From SHZI01 sp963802215 (GTDB lineage: Bacteria > Pseudomonadota > Gammaproteobacteria > Steroidobacterales > GCA-2729495): 64,000 bases of DNA. Each line of letters begins with the position of its first letter. Position 1 is the first letter of the stretch. The stretch covers positions 310,001-374,000 of the forward strand of contig CAWDHQ010000001.1 of the NCBI GenBank assembly GCA_963802215.1. Reading direction: 5' to 3'. The notes below the pieces were generated by a model. The model was not told the origin of the DNA and ran no database searches. It saw nothing but the letters and a program-made list of their open reading frames with translations. Of the stretch, positions 17,117 to 26,113 are shown piece after piece. The position numbers were made by a program, and so were the translations under genes.

Positions 17117-18028
17117 CTACGCCTGCAGGTCTTTCGTCGAATCCATCACATGCTGCCTGAAGGTCATCGAGCCATAGCCCGGGGCCCGCATGTCATTGAC
17201 CAGATAATAGTGAACGACCTTCAGGAAGCCGGAAAAGACCGCGACTCGCCGGATAAACAGCCCGATGAACCACGTGAGCCGGATCACGGCCGTGAGTACC
17301 CAGTTGGGGATGCTGATGATCCGCGGTTCTTTGCCCAGGGCCTCGAAGACCATCCCGAGGGATTCCCTGTAGGTGATGACATTGCCGGGAACCTCGGGTC
17401 CGCCAAGGACAAAGACCCGGTTCTGGCGTTCGGCGTTGCCAATGCTGTCCAGCATGAATTCGGCCAGATCTTCCCTGGAGATGGGGTTGTGGACAGCCTG
17501 ATCGCCGGTGCCGACCACGTAGGCCGGTTTCCCCCTGGCAATCATCCGGGTCTGCGCGTCGAATACCCAGAAGTAGGCGGTTGGCCTGACGATGGTGTAA
17601 TCGATGCCCGAACGCATCAGCGCGTCTTCCATTTTCAGCTTGGCAAGCTGCAACGGGAGCTCGGGCTTCCTCACGCAGATGGCGGACAGGAGAATGAACT
17701 TTCCCGTGCCACTCGCCCGGGCGGCATCGAGGACATTGAGCGTGGCCTTGTAGTCAATGTCGTCGAAGTCCTTGGGCAGGCCCGATCGGCACGCCAGGCA
17801 GGAAATGACGACATCGATCTTCCGCTCGAACACCTTTGCCATCGATGCGGGATCGCCCACGTCGGCCAGCACCAGCTCGGCCCCGTCAAACTGACAGTCG
17901 GCCTTCCGCGACCGGGCCACGGCAATCACGTTGTAGCCCCGCCGTACCGATTCCGCCACGACTGCCCGCCCGATGTAGCCGGTTGCGCCAACGATCAGGA
18001 CAGTTGTATTGCCGTTGACATCGACCAT
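17117..18028 (-). CDS. NAD(P)-binding SDR protein resembling divinyl (proto)chlorophyllide 8-vinyl-reductase (BciA)
   Basis: A 303-residue atypical short-chain dehydrogenase. The dinucleotide motif GATGYIGRAVV is at about 14-24. The middle part, YKATLNVLDAARASGTGKF then LLSAICVRKP and AKLKMEDALMRSGIDYTIVRPTA, is very like the 8-vinyl-reductases BciA/DVR that reduce divinyl chlorophyllides, more so than generic NmrA proteins. A hydrophobic stretch lies near 245-285. No other pigment genes are seen in this window, so it may instead reduce another substrate. Neighbouring genes give no help. Family placement is moderately firm; the reaction is uncertain. Confidence 0.75.
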   Translation of the reverse strand: MVDVNGNTTVLIVGATGYIGRAVVAESVRRGYNVIAVARSRKADCQFDGAELVLADVGDPASMAKVFERKIDVVISCLACRSGLPKDFDDIDYKATLNVLDAARASGTGKFILLSAICVRKPELPLQLAKLKMEDALMRSGIDYTIVRPTAYFWVFDAQTRMIARGKPAYVVGTGDQAVHNPISREDLAEFMLDSIGNAERQNRVFVLGGPEVPGNVITYRESLGMVFEALGKEPRIISIPNWVLTAVIRLTWFIGLFIRRVAVFSGFLKVVHYYLVNDMRAPGYGSMTFRQHVMDSTKDLQA

Positions 18029-18138
18029 GGGAAGAACGCCGAGCCAGGTACCTGAGGGCAGAGACTACAAGTGCCCTCCGGCGCCAGGCCATACGTGTTT
18101 GCCGGGGTGTGGCATCTTGACCGGCACGTAGCTCCTGG

Positions 18139-18750
18139 CTAGCCGCTGAAGATCCCGAGGGCCCCCAGTATTGGTCCGGCGAACAGGCTTCCCTTGGCGA
18201 TCATGCAGAAGAGAAGGATGTAGAGCGTGGCAACCAGCGCCAGCATCCCGCGGATGCCGCCGCTCATCATGCCGTGCATCGGGTTTCCCGCATTGCGGTT
18301 CCGGGCGTAGCGGATCACGTCGGGGACGACGCTGAAGCCCGCCATCAGCCAGAAGGCGAAGTAGGCATCCCAGGCCCAGGGCACGTTCGTCAGGCCGCCC
18401 CAGTCATCGATGAGCATCACGCCGAACAGGGGCGTGGTCACCGCCGTGGGCCCGGTGACGCCCAGGCAGAGCTTGCGGAGGAGGGCGCGGGCCCAGATCC
18501 CGACCTCGACGGGTTGGGTCTTGCGGATCAGCAGCGACCAGATGTTGCTGAAGAAGGTGTGGCCGAAGTAGAGGAAGGCGGAGAGCTCGTGGACGACCAG
18601 CGTCGCCGTGTAGCCCATGAACCGGGGGATCGTCACCAGGCCCAGCATCGGCAGCGCCGACACGACCATGACGAGCACCCAGACGCCGTACCAGAAGTAG
18701 CGCTGTGGGTCGTCCTCGGTGGCGGGGCTGGCGATGGCGGTCTGGCTCAC
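18139..18750 (-). CDS. Integral membrane protein, DUF2269-like
   Basis: A 203-residue protein with about five hydrophobic segments. The start is a GTG at 18750 that overlaps the TGA of the DTW-domain gene (GTGA), which supports it over any longer reading. The segment with HELSAFLYFGHTFFSNIW, and the conserved glycines and prolines that follow, recall the DUF2269 and PuuD-like membrane families, and a PuuD-like protein is encoded nearby at 20378-20977. I cannot assign a function. It is the last gene of a three-gene overlapping chain with nadC. Confidence 0.72.
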   Translation of the reverse strand: MSQTAIASPATEDDPQRYFWYGVWVLVMVVSALPMLGLVTIPRFMGYTATLVVHELSAFLYFGHTFFSNIWSLLIRKTQPVEVGIWARALLRKLCLGVTGPTAVTTPLFGVMLIDDWGGLTNVPWAWDAYFAFWLMAGFSVVPDVIRYARNRNAGNPMHGMMSGGIRGMLALVATLYILLFCMIAKGSLFAGPILGALGIFSG

Positions 18751-19391
18751 GGCGTAATCGTAGCCTGATCCCGGGCTCGCTGGAGCAGGGTGCGCAGCAG
18801 CCGCCGCAGGTTGGACCGGACGGCTTCCGGCTCGCCGAGGGCGGGGAGCACGTCCCCGATGGCCTCCAGCGTGGAGACCCATTCCTTCCGCGGTTCCTTG
18901 CGCAGGCGGCCGTACATGGACGGCTCCCGGGGCTGCAGCACGACGCGAGGGAGCTTGAGCAGCCACGCGTTGCGCCACCAGAGGGTCTTCGCCTGGCTCC
19001 AGGTGCCGTCCAGCACGATGATGCCTTCCAGTCCGTGGCGTTTCAGGTCCCTGAGGCGTCCCTTGCGGTCGATAACGACCACCGGCTCGGTCCGGGCCTC
19101 CTCGGGGACCGGCACTGGCAGTTTCGCGGCGGCCAGGACTGCCCAGCGCTCCCGGTCCGCGTTGCGTGTGCCGATGGCGTGATCCAGCGAGGCCCAGGAG
19201 AGGCCGACGCTGATTTCTGCCCGGGGCAGGGTGACTTCCACGAGTTTCGCCGTCCCCAGCAGCGCATCGTCCTCCTGGGGGTGCTGGAGGATGACGACCC
19301 GCAGGTGCGTGGTCACCTTCTCGACCCGGTCGCAGATGCAGACGCCGGACGGCTTGCCGCACTTGGGGCAGGCGATGGTTTCGATCGTCAT
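18747..19391 (-). CDS. DTW-domain protein, probable tRNA-uridine aminocarboxypropyltransferase
   Basis: A 214-residue protein of the DTW family; E. coli TapT (YfiP) and relatives transfer a 3-amino-3-carboxypropyl group from SAM to a tRNA uridine (acp3U). The N-terminal zinc-type cysteine set CPKCGKPSGVCICD, the HPQE motif and the family signature DxTW (LDGTWSQAKTL) are all present. Its ATG at 19391 overlaps the nadC stop and its own stop overlaps the next GTG start, so the three genes are probably translated from one mRNA. The association with nadC is likely just operon packing. Confidence 0.88.
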   Translation of the reverse strand: MTIETIACPKCGKPSGVCICDRVEKVTTHLRVVILQHPQEDDALLGTAKLVEVTLPRAEISVGLSWASLDHAIGTRNADRERWAVLAAAKLPVPVPEEARTEPVVVIDRKGRLRDLKRHGLEGIIVLDGTWSQAKTLWWRNAWLLKLPRVVLQPREPSMYGRLRKEPRKEWVSTLEAIGDVLPALGEPEAVRSNLRRLLRTLLQRARDQATITP

Positions 19392-20248
19392 CCGAAGCGG
19401 AACCGCATGGACAGGTCCACGGCACGGATGTTCTTCGTCAGGGCGCCGATCGAGATGAAATCCACGCCGGTTTCGGCGACGGGGCGCAGCGTCTCGAAGT
19501 GGATTCCGCCGGACGCCTCGAGGGTCGTTTCCGGCGATCGGCGGTCGCGGAGTGCAACGGCCTCGCGCAGGGTTGCGATGTCGAAGTTGTCGAGCAGCAG
19601 GCGGTCGGCGCCGGCCGCCATGGCTTCCTCGGCCTGGGCCAGGGTTTCCACCTCTACCTCCAGCAGGACGGTCGCGCCCCGCTCCCGGGCCCGGCGGACG
19701 GCGGTCGTGATGCCGCCGGCGGCGACGATGTGGTTTTCCTTCACGAGTATCCCGTCGTAGAGGCCAATGCGGTGATTCGTGCCGCCACCGATGCGCACGG
19801 CGTACTTCTGGGCCAGCCGGAGGCCGGGGATGGTCTTCCGTGTGTCCAGGATCCTCGTCCGGGTGCCGGCGACGGCCTCCACGCAGGCCCGGGTGGCCGA
19901 CGCGACGGCCGAGAGCGTCTGCAGGAAGTTGAGCGCGGTGCGTTCGCCGGTGAGCAGCGGGCGGGCGGGGCCGGAAAGCTCGCAGATGGCCTCATCCGGG
20001 CTGGCGTTCGCCCCTTCGGCGACGCGCCAGTCGATCTGTACCGAGGAATCCAGCTGCCGGAAGATTTCCCTGACCCAGGGCTGCCCGCAGATCACCGCGG
20101 CGTCCCGGGTGATGATCGTCGCGTCGGCCCGCTGGGCCGCCGGTACCAGCGCTGCGGTCAGGTCGCCGGTCCCCACGTCCTCTGCCAGCGCGCCGCGGAC
20201 GGACGCGGAGACGTGAGCGATCAGTTCCGGGGACATGCGGGTCGGCAT
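19388..20248 (-). CDS. nadC: Nicotinate-nucleotide pyrophosphorylase (carboxylating)
   Basis: Quinolinate phosphoribosyltransferase, which makes nicotinate mononucleotide from quinolinate and PRPP in de novo NAD synthesis. The 286 residues match the family along the whole length: EDVGTGDLT near the start, GERTALNFLQ, the RKTIPGLR and KYAVRIGGGTNHR active-site strands, KENH, EVEVETL, LLLDNF and SGGI. The start at 20248 (MPTRMSPEL) could also be the second Met. It is the first gene of a chain with the DTW protein and a membrane protein. The 118-bp palindromic repeat lies directly upstream. Confidence 0.96.
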   Translation of the reverse strand: MPTRMSPELIAHVSASVRGALAEDVGTGDLTAALVPAAQRADATIITRDAAVICGQPWVREIFRQLDSSVQIDWRVAEGANASPDEAICELSGPARPLLTGERTALNFLQTLSAVASATRACVEAVAGTRTRILDTRKTIPGLRLAQKYAVRIGGGTNHRIGLYDGILVKENHIVAAGGITTAVRRARERGATVLLEVEVETLAQAEEAMAAGADRLLLDNFDIATLREAVALRDRRSPETTLEASGGIHFETLRPVAETGVDFISIGALTKNIRAVDLSMRFRFG

Positions 20249-20255
20249 AGGGGGA

Positions 20256-20373
20256 AAAGGTACCGGACACTTAGTTTTTGGTTTTGTTTAGTTGTTTTTT
20301 TGCCCCAATTGCCGCCCCTAGAGCAATAACTAAGCAAACCCAATAACTAAGTAACTAAGTGTCCGGTACCTTT
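20256..20373. repeat. 118-bp palindromic repeat element with 21-bp terminal inverted repeats
   Basis: The arms at 20256-20276 and 20353-20373 are perfect 21-bp inverted repeats containing GGTACCGGACAC. The interior is AT-rich, with TTAGTT/AACTAA-type runs that are themselves imperfectly complementary, so most of the element could fold into one long hairpin. Its base composition is sharply unlike the GC-rich flanks. It has no coding capacity. It resembles a miniature inverted-repeat or REP-type element, probably mobilised in trans. It fills the gap between the PuuD-like gene and nadC, both on the minus strand. Confidence 0.8.
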
Positions 20374-20377
20374 GGGG

Positions 20378-20977
20378 TCAGAAGGGGAGTCCGTGGGACT
20401 GGCCGCCCATCGCCATCAGCATCGGGATCGAGAGGACGAAGTTGATGCGGGAGACCATGGTGGCCGTGGCCCGGGCCTTGGCCTTCTCCTCGTCGGTCGC
20501 CGGCACGACGCCGATGACCTTCTTCTGGTTCGGCCAGATCAGCACCCAGACGTTGAGGAGCATGATGATGCCGAGCCAGCCGCCCACGCCGATCGTCTCG
20601 AATCCGTCGCGGAACATCAGTCCCTTCATCAGGCCGCCCCCGCCGTAGGTGAATTCCATCAGCAGCACGCCGCTGACCACCGTCACCACGGCGCCCCAGC
20701 GGAACCAGAGCAGCGCCCGGGGCGCGATGTACTTGATGATGCCCGCGTTGCCCGGGCCGCCCTTGTCGGCGAGACCGGCGGCGAGCCCGGGAATCTGCAC
20801 GACGTTGAAGTAGTAGAGAATACCGATCCAGAAGACGCCCGACACGATGTGCAGCCAGCGGTCGAGGCTGGCCAGGTTCACGGCGACATCCGCGCTGGCC
20901 GGCAGGAGCAGGCTGATGACGATCATCAGGATGACACCGGTGACGAGCGCGGACGTTACGGTCTTGAGTGGATTCAT
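20378..20977 (-). CDS. PuuD-like (urate hydroxylase N-terminal type) integral membrane protein
   Basis: A 199-residue membrane protein with about five hydrophobic segments. The arrangement RWLHIVSGVFWIGILYYFN, the late LLNVWVLIWPNQKKVIG and the C-terminal SRINFVLSIPMLM match the membrane domain annotated as PuuD/urate oxidase N-terminal, a family whose stand-alone members often lack the cytochrome c domain, as here. Function without that domain is unclear. Its ATG overlaps the RNase T stop (ATGA), making it the third gene of the pepA-rnt chain. The palindromic repeat element lies immediately downstream. Confidence 0.8.
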   Translation of the reverse strand: MNPLKTVTSALVTGVILMIVISLLLPASADVAVNLASLDRWLHIVSGVFWIGILYYFNVVQIPGLAAGLADKGGPGNAGIIKYIAPRALLWFRWGAVVTVVSGVLLMEFTYGGGGLMKGLMFRDGFETIGVGGWLGIIMLLNVWVLIWPNQKKVIGVVPATDEEKAKARATATMVSRINFVLSIPMLMAMGGQSHGLPF

Positions 20978-21711
20978 GGTTCTATCCCCTTTGGTTCCGG
21001 CGTGGCCGGAGGCGCGGTCAGAATAGCGGAATCGTACAGCGGTTTGAACCTGTTCACGATCTCGCAGAAGAGGTCCGCCGTCAGCTCGGCGTCGTAGATC
21101 GCCGAATGGGCGCGGGTGGAGTCCCAGGCCATCCCTGCGGCGACGGCCGCCTGGGCCAGCACCGTCTGGCCGAACGCGACGCCGCACAGCGTGGCGGTGT
21201 CGAGCACGCTGAACGGGTGAAACGGACTGCGCTTCGCTCCCGTGCGCGCGATCGCCTCGTTGAGGAAGCCCAGGTCGAAATGGGCGTTGTGAGCCACGAG
21301 TATGGCCCGCTTGCAGTCCGTCTCCTTCATGGCTTCGCGGATGGGCTTGAAGATGTGCGGGAGGGCGTCCCGCTCGGCGAGCGCCAGCCGGAGCGGGTGC
21401 CAGGGGTCGATGCCGGTGACCTGCAGCGCGGCGGGTTCCAGGTTGGCGCCCTCGAAGGGCTTCACGTGGCAATGAATGGTGTCCCCGCGGCGGAGGAGGC
21501 CGTCGTCGTCGATCCGGAGGATCACGGCAGCCATCTCCAGCAGCGCGTCCGTCCTGCAATTGAAGCCGCCGGTCTCGAAGTCCACCACCACGGGCAGGAA
21601 GCCGCGGAAGCGCCGGCTGATCAGCGACGCGCCCGCCGGGGCCGGAGCTGCCGGGTCCGCGGCAGACTGGGCCAGGTCTGTCAGTGGCCCGGAGGGCGCC
21701 GTTCCGGTCAT
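20974..21711 (-). CDS. rnt: Ribonuclease T (DEDD 3'-5' exoribonuclease)
   Basis: A 245-residue exonuclease of the DEDDh class; RNase T trims 3' ends of tRNA and other stable RNAs. The DEDD residues are visible as VVDFETGGFN, the aspartate-containing HNAHFDLGFL, and H-(5)-D in AHSAIYDAELTADLF. The C-terminal ALCGVAFGQTVLAQA-type segment is typical of RNase T rather than oligoribonuclease. The ATG at 21711 overlaps the pepA stop, which sets the start; the frame is open upstream into pepA. The N-terminal 30 residues are Ala/Pro-rich and longer than in E. coli. Confidence 0.9.
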   Translation of the reverse strand: MTGTAPSGPLTDLAQSAADPAAPAPAGASLISRRFRGFLPVVVDFETGGFNCRTDALLEMAAVILRIDDDGLLRRGDTIHCHVKPFEGANLEPAALQVTGIDPWHPLRLALAERDALPHIFKPIREAMKETDCKRAILVAHNAHFDLGFLNEAIARTGAKRSPFHPFSVLDTATLCGVAFGQTVLAQAAVAAGMAWDSTRAHSAIYDAELTADLFCEIVNRFKPLYDSAILTAPPATPEPKGIEP

Positions 21712-23303
21712 CCAGCGAGCTGCTTCAGGTCGCTGGCATGGTCGAGGAGCAGGGCAAGTGAGTAGCGCACGCCAAACCCGGTCGGGCCGCCGGGCACCTG
21801 GCCGAGCCCGTCCTTGCGCAGCGCGGACGCCAGGTCCACGTGCACCCAGGGAGTGCCCTCCGGAACGAAACGCTGCAGGAAACGCGCCGCAAGGATCTGG
21901 TCGGCTTCGCCGGCCGACGCGCACTGGGCCACGTCAGCCAGCTTCGACTTGATGTCGTCGTCGAAATCCGGGTCGTTGGGGAAGGGCCAGACCCGCTCCC
22001 CGGATTCGCGTCCGGCCCGGACCAGCAGGTCATTCAGGGCGTCCCGGTTGGTGAACACGCCGCTGTAGCGCTCGGAAAGGGCGTAGACGCAGGCGCCGGT
22101 GAGTGTGGCGTAGTCCAGCATCAGCGCCGGCTTCTCGCGCCCGGCGAGTGCCAGGGTATCGGCGAGCACCATGCGGCCCTCGGCGTCCGTGTGGATGATC
22201 TCGATGGTCGTGCCGTTGCACGCCGTGACCACGTCGCGCTGCTTGTAGGCCGCCGGCCCCGTCCGGTTCTCGGTGATGGCGAGCCAGCAGTCCACACTGA
22301 GCGGCGAGCGCAGGGACGTCAGTGAGTGTAGGACCGCCAGCGCCACGGCGCTGCCGGACATGTCGGTGTGCATGTCGAGCATGTGCGGCGCCGTCTTGAG
22401 GTTCGTGCCGCCGGTGTCGAAGATGATGCCCTTGCCGACCAGCGCGAGGTCGGGTGGCTGGCGGCGCGCCGCACCCTTTGGCCGGTACCGCAGCCGCGCG
22501 ATGCCGGCCTCCGGCGTCGCGTTCCCCTGGGCTACCGCGAGAAAAGCACCGGCATTCAGTTTCCGCAAGGCCGGCTCGCCCAGCCACTCGAACTCCCAGC
22601 CGTGCCGCCGGGCCAGCGCGGCGAGAAGGTCCCGGTAGGTGGTCGCCGACAGCCTGTTGGCGGGCAGCGCCGTCAGCCAGCGCACCAGGTTGGTGCCCTC
22701 GATTTCGGCGAGCGTGCGGGCGATATCCACCGGGGCGTGAAGGCCGAGAAGGTGCACGGACTTCAGCGGCAGGGCCTTCGAATCCTTCCGGAACGCCGGA
22801 AGCTTCCAGGCCCGTGCACCGAGCGCCAGCAGCAGCGACCGGGTCACCCGCTCCTCGGCTTCCGGAAGGAACCCGTGGACAAGCACCGCCAGGGAGCGCG
22901 GTTCATCCGTCAGCGCGTCCGCAACGACGTCGCCGGCAAATTTAAGCAGTGCATAGGGCGCCGGCATGGCCCCGCGGGCCGTTGCCTTCTCCCTGCTGCC
23001 GACCGTTGCCGGAAGCGCTCCCAGCGTGACCGGCACGCCGCCGGCCAGGGCGCCCCGCACCGGGCGTCCAGTGCCGTCCTTGCCAAGGCGCTTCTGCAGC
23101 GCCTGCAGTGACTTCAGCCCGGGAATGTTGCGCCAGGTACTCTCCGGTATCCGATGTGGCGTCACGACGAGGACGTGGTCCACCCGGCTCAATGCAGCAC
23201 GCGTCACCCGGCCGGGCGCCTGCAGCACCTTCCAGCCCATCGCCGGCGGCAGGAGGACGTGATCGCCCGCTGGCTTGACCCTTTTGCGTGAAACCCCGAT
23301 CAT
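21708..23303 (-). CDS. Leucyl aminopeptidase family protein (peptidase M17)
   Basis: A 531-residue metallo-aminopeptidase of family M17, which removes N-terminal residues from peptides in the cytoplasm. The catalytic core from about residue 270 shows GKGIIFDTGG (metal lysine and aspartate), MHTDMSGSA, ENRTGP and the signature HTDAEGRM, in which the usual Asn is His. The N-terminal 260 residues are less conserved. The start shown (23303) is the longest; a Met about 23 codons in is an alternative. The gene heads a chain with rnt and a PuuD-like gene and is divergent from aceE across 80 bp. Confidence 0.9.
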   Translation of the reverse strand: MIGVSRKRVKPAGDHVLLPPAMGWKVLQAPGRVTRAALSRVDHVLVVTPHRIPESTWRNIPGLKSLQALQKRLGKDGTGRPVRGALAGGVPVTLGALPATVGSREKATARGAMPAPYALLKFAGDVVADALTDEPRSLAVLVHGFLPEAEERVTRSLLLALGARAWKLPAFRKDSKALPLKSVHLLGLHAPVDIARTLAEIEGTNLVRWLTALPANRLSATTYRDLLAALARRHGWEFEWLGEPALRKLNAGAFLAVAQGNATPEAGIARLRYRPKGAARRQPPDLALVGKGIIFDTGGTNLKTAPHMLDMHTDMSGSAVALAVLHSLTSLRSPLSVDCWLAITENRTGPAAYKQRDVVTACNGTTIEIIHTDAEGRMVLADTLALAGREKPALMLDYATLTGACVYALSERYSGVFTNRDALNDLLVRAGRESGERVWPFPNDPDFDDDIKSKLADVAQCASAGEADQILAARFLQRFVPEGTPWVHVDLASALRKDGLGQVPGGPTGFGVRYSLALLLDHASDLKQLAG

Positions 23304-23383
23304 TTGTGGCCGCCGCGCTTGCCTTGGTGGTTCATTTGGGGCCCGCAGTATAGGGCAAGTCGTCCAGCATCAGCGGAGCCGCC

Positions 23384-26104
23384 GTGGCAGATTCCAGCAC
23401 GCCGATTGGTCAGTCCCCCGGTCCTGCGCCGGGTTCCGTGGATGGCCAGCTCGATGACCACGATCCCGATGAGACCCGTGACTGGATCGAGTCCATAGAT
23501 TCTGTCCTTCGCACCACCGGCCCGGAACGCGCCCAGTTCCTGCTCAACCAGATGGTGGACCACGCCCGGCGTTCGGGCGCGTACCTGCCGTTCCGGCCGA
23601 ATACCGCCTACCTGAACACCATCCCGCTCTGGCAGCAGCCCGAATACCCGGGCGACAGGGCCATCGAGCGGCGTCTCGAGGCCTACATCCGCTGGAATGC
23701 CATGGCGATGGTGGTCCAGGCCAACCGGCAAAGCTCCGAGTACGGTGGACACATCGCCACCTACGCCTCCGCCGCAACCCTCTACGAAGTGGGTTTCAAT
23801 CACTTCTGGCGGGCAGCCACCGACGCCTTCGGCGGTGACCTCCTCTACGTGCAGGGGCATTCCTCGCCCGGCATCTATGCCCGTGCCTACCTCGAGGGCC
23901 GCCTGACCGAGGAGCACCTGGATCACTTCCGGCAGGAGGTCGCCGGCAAGGGCAAGGGTCTTTCGTCGTACCCACACCCCTGGCTGATGCCCGACTTCTG
24001 GCAGTTCCCGACGGTGTCCATGGGCCTCGGCCCCATGATGGGCATCTACCAGGCGCGCTTCATGCGCTACCTCGAGCATCGTGGGCTCGCCGACACTTCC
24101 GGCCGCAAGGTCTGGTGCTTCCTCGGTGACGGCGAGATGGACGAACCCGAGTCCATGGGCGCCATCACGATGCCGGTGCGGGAGAAGCTCGACAACCTGA
24201 TCTTCGTCATCAACTGCAACCTGCAGCGCCTGGATGGCCCCGTGCGGGGCAACGGCAAGATCATCCAGGAGCTCGAGGCAGCCTTCCGCGGCGCCGGCTG
24301 GGCGGTGATCAAGGTGCTGTGGGGTTCGCGCTGGGATCCGCTGCTGGCCCAGGACAACGGTGGCTTCCTCCGGCGGCGCATGGAAGAGTGCGTGGACGGC
24401 GAGTACCAGAACTTCAAGGCCGGCGGGGGTGCCTACGTGCGCGAGCACTTCTTCGGCAAATACCCCGAGCTGAAGGCCATGGTCGCCAACATGTCCGATG
24501 ACGAGGTCTGGCGCCTCAATCGTGGCGGCCTGGATGCAATCAAGGTCTACGCCGCCTACGAGCGTGCGATGAAGCAGGACGGCCGGCCCGTGGTCATCCT
24601 CGCCAAGACGGTGAAGGGCTACGGCATGGGCGAGGCCGGCGAGGGCCAGATGACGGCCCACCAGGCCAAGAAGCTGGACGTGGACGACCTGAAGGCCTTC
24701 CGCGACCGCTTCAACATCCCGATCTCCGACAGCGAGATCGAGGGCGTGCTGCCCTACTACCGGCCAAAGCCGGACGGCGAGGAGATCCGGTACCTGCAGG
24801 AGCGCCGGAGGCGGCTGGGCGGCTACCTGCCGGCCCGCAAGGCCCACATCCAGCCGCTGACGGTCCCCGGCCTCGATGCGTTCCGTGCCCAGCTCGAGGG
24901 CAGCGGCGACCGCCAGGCCTCCACCACCATGGCCTTCGTGCGCATCCTCACGACGCTGGTGCGGGACCCGAACATCGGCAGGAACGTCGTGCCGATCGTG
25001 CCCGACGAGGCGCGCACCTTCGGCATGGAGGGCATGTTCCGGCAGATCGGCATCTACTCGTCCGTGGGCCAGCTCTACACGCCCCAGGACGCCGAGCAGC
25101 TGATGTACTACCGGGAGGACAAGCAGGGGCAGATCCTGGAGGAGGGCATCAACGAAGCGGGTGCCTTCTGCTCGTGGCTGGCAGCCGCCACGTCCTATGC
25201 TAATCACGGCGTGTACATGATTCCCTTCTACATCTTCTACTCGATGTTCGGCTTCCAGCGCATCGGGGACTTCATCTGGGCGGGCGGCGACATGCAGGCG
25301 AAGGGCTTCCTGCTCGGCGCCACGGCGGGCCGCACGACGCTGGCGGGCGAGGGCCTGCAGCACCAGGACGGCCACAGCCACCTGGCCGCCTCCACGATCC
25401 CGAACTGCGTGGCCTACGACCCGGCGTTCGGCTACGAGCTGGCCGTCATCATCCAGGACGGCCTCCGGCGCATGTACGAGAAGCAGGAGCGGGTCTTCTA
25501 CTACATCACCGTGATGAACGAGAACTACCCGCAGCCCGCCATGCCGGAGGACGTGAAGGACGGCATCCTGCACGGCATGTATCGTCTCCAGACGGGGGGG
25601 CGGGGCAAGGTCCGCGTCCAGTTGCTCGGTGCCGGGACCATCCTTCGCGAGGTGCTCGCGGCGGCCGAGATGCTGGAGAAGGACTTCCAGGTGCCGGCCG
25701 ATGTCTGGAGCATCACCAGCTTCAGCGAGCTGCGCCGCGATGGCCTGGATTGCGAGCGCTGGAACCTGCTCCACCCGGACCAGGCGCCCAGCAAGTCCTA
25801 CCTCGAGCGGAGCCTTGCGGCCGTCAGCGGTCCGTTCGTTGCCGCCACCGACTACATGCGCATCGTCGCCGACCAGATCCGGCCGTGGATTCCCGGGCGT
25901 TATGCCGTGCTGGGCACCGACGGCTACGGCCGCAGCGACTCCCGGGCGGCGCTGCGCGAGTTCTTCGAGGTGGACCGGAAGTACATCGTCGTTGCCGCGC
26001 TCAAGGCGCTGGCGGATGACGGCTCGCTCGACCCGAAGACGGTGGCGAAGGCCATCGAAGCTCTCGGCATCGACCCCTCGAAACCCAATCCGGTAACGGT
26101 CTGA
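23384..26104 (+). CDS. aceE: Pyruvate dehydrogenase E1 component (homodimeric type)
   Basis: The thiamine diphosphate-dependent E1 of the pyruvate dehydrogenase complex, decarboxylating pyruvate and loading the acetyl group onto the E2 lipoyl arm. The 906 residues are of the usual length. Visible motifs: DWIESIDSVL, YGGHIATYASAATLYEVGFN, the ThDP fold GDGEMDEPES...NCNLQRLDGPVRGN, and HQDGHSHL late in the protein. It begins with GTG at 23384 and a weak ribosome binding site. aceF follows after 9 bp and lpd after that, forming one operon. The Ala/Pro-rich first 25 residues are less conserved. Confidence 0.97.
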   Translation: MADSSTPIGQSPGPAPGSVDGQLDDHDPDETRDWIESIDSVLRTTGPERAQFLLNQMVDHARRSGAYLPFRPNTAYLNTIPLWQQPEYPGDRAIERRLEAYIRWNAMAMVVQANRQSSEYGGHIATYASAATLYEVGFNHFWRAATDAFGGDLLYVQGHSSPGIYARAYLEGRLTEEHLDHFRQEVAGKGKGLSSYPHPWLMPDFWQFPTVSMGLGPMMGIYQARFMRYLEHRGLADTSGRKVWCFLGDGEMDEPESMGAITMPVREKLDNLIFVINCNLQRLDGPVRGNGKIIQELEAAFRGAGWAVIKVLWGSRWDPLLAQDNGGFLRRRMEECVDGEYQNFKAGGGAYVREHFFGKYPELKAMVANMSDDEVWRLNRGGLDAIKVYAAYERAMKQDGRPVVILAKTVKGYGMGEAGEGQMTAHQAKKLDVDDLKAFRDRFNIPISDSEIEGVLPYYRPKPDGEEIRYLQERRRRLGGYLPARKAHIQPLTVPGLDAFRAQLEGSGDRQASTTMAFVRILTTLVRDPNIGRNVVPIVPDEARTFGMEGMFRQIGIYSSVGQLYTPQDAEQLMYYREDKQGQILEEGINEAGAFCSWLAAATSYANHGVYMIPFYIFYSMFGFQRIGDFIWAGGDMQAKGFLLGATAGRTTLAGEGLQHQDGHSHLAASTIPNCVAYDPAFGYELAVIIQDGLRRMYEKQERVFYYITVMNENYPQPAMPEDVKDGILHGMYRLQTGGRGKVRVQLLGAGTILREVLAAAEMLEKDFQVPADVWSITSFSELRRDGLDCERWNLLHPDQAPSKSYLERSLAAVSGPFVAATDYMRIVADQIRPWIPGRYAVLGTDGYGRSDSRAALREFFEVDRKYIVVAALKALADDGSLDPKTVAKAIEALGIDPSKPNPVTV

Positions 26105-26113
26105 GAGCCCCGC

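Noticed and set aside
23300..25774. 824-codon open frame antisense to aceE
   Set aside because: It mirrors the codon bias of aceE in a GC-rich genome and has His/Val/Leu-rich low-complexity sequence with no domain.
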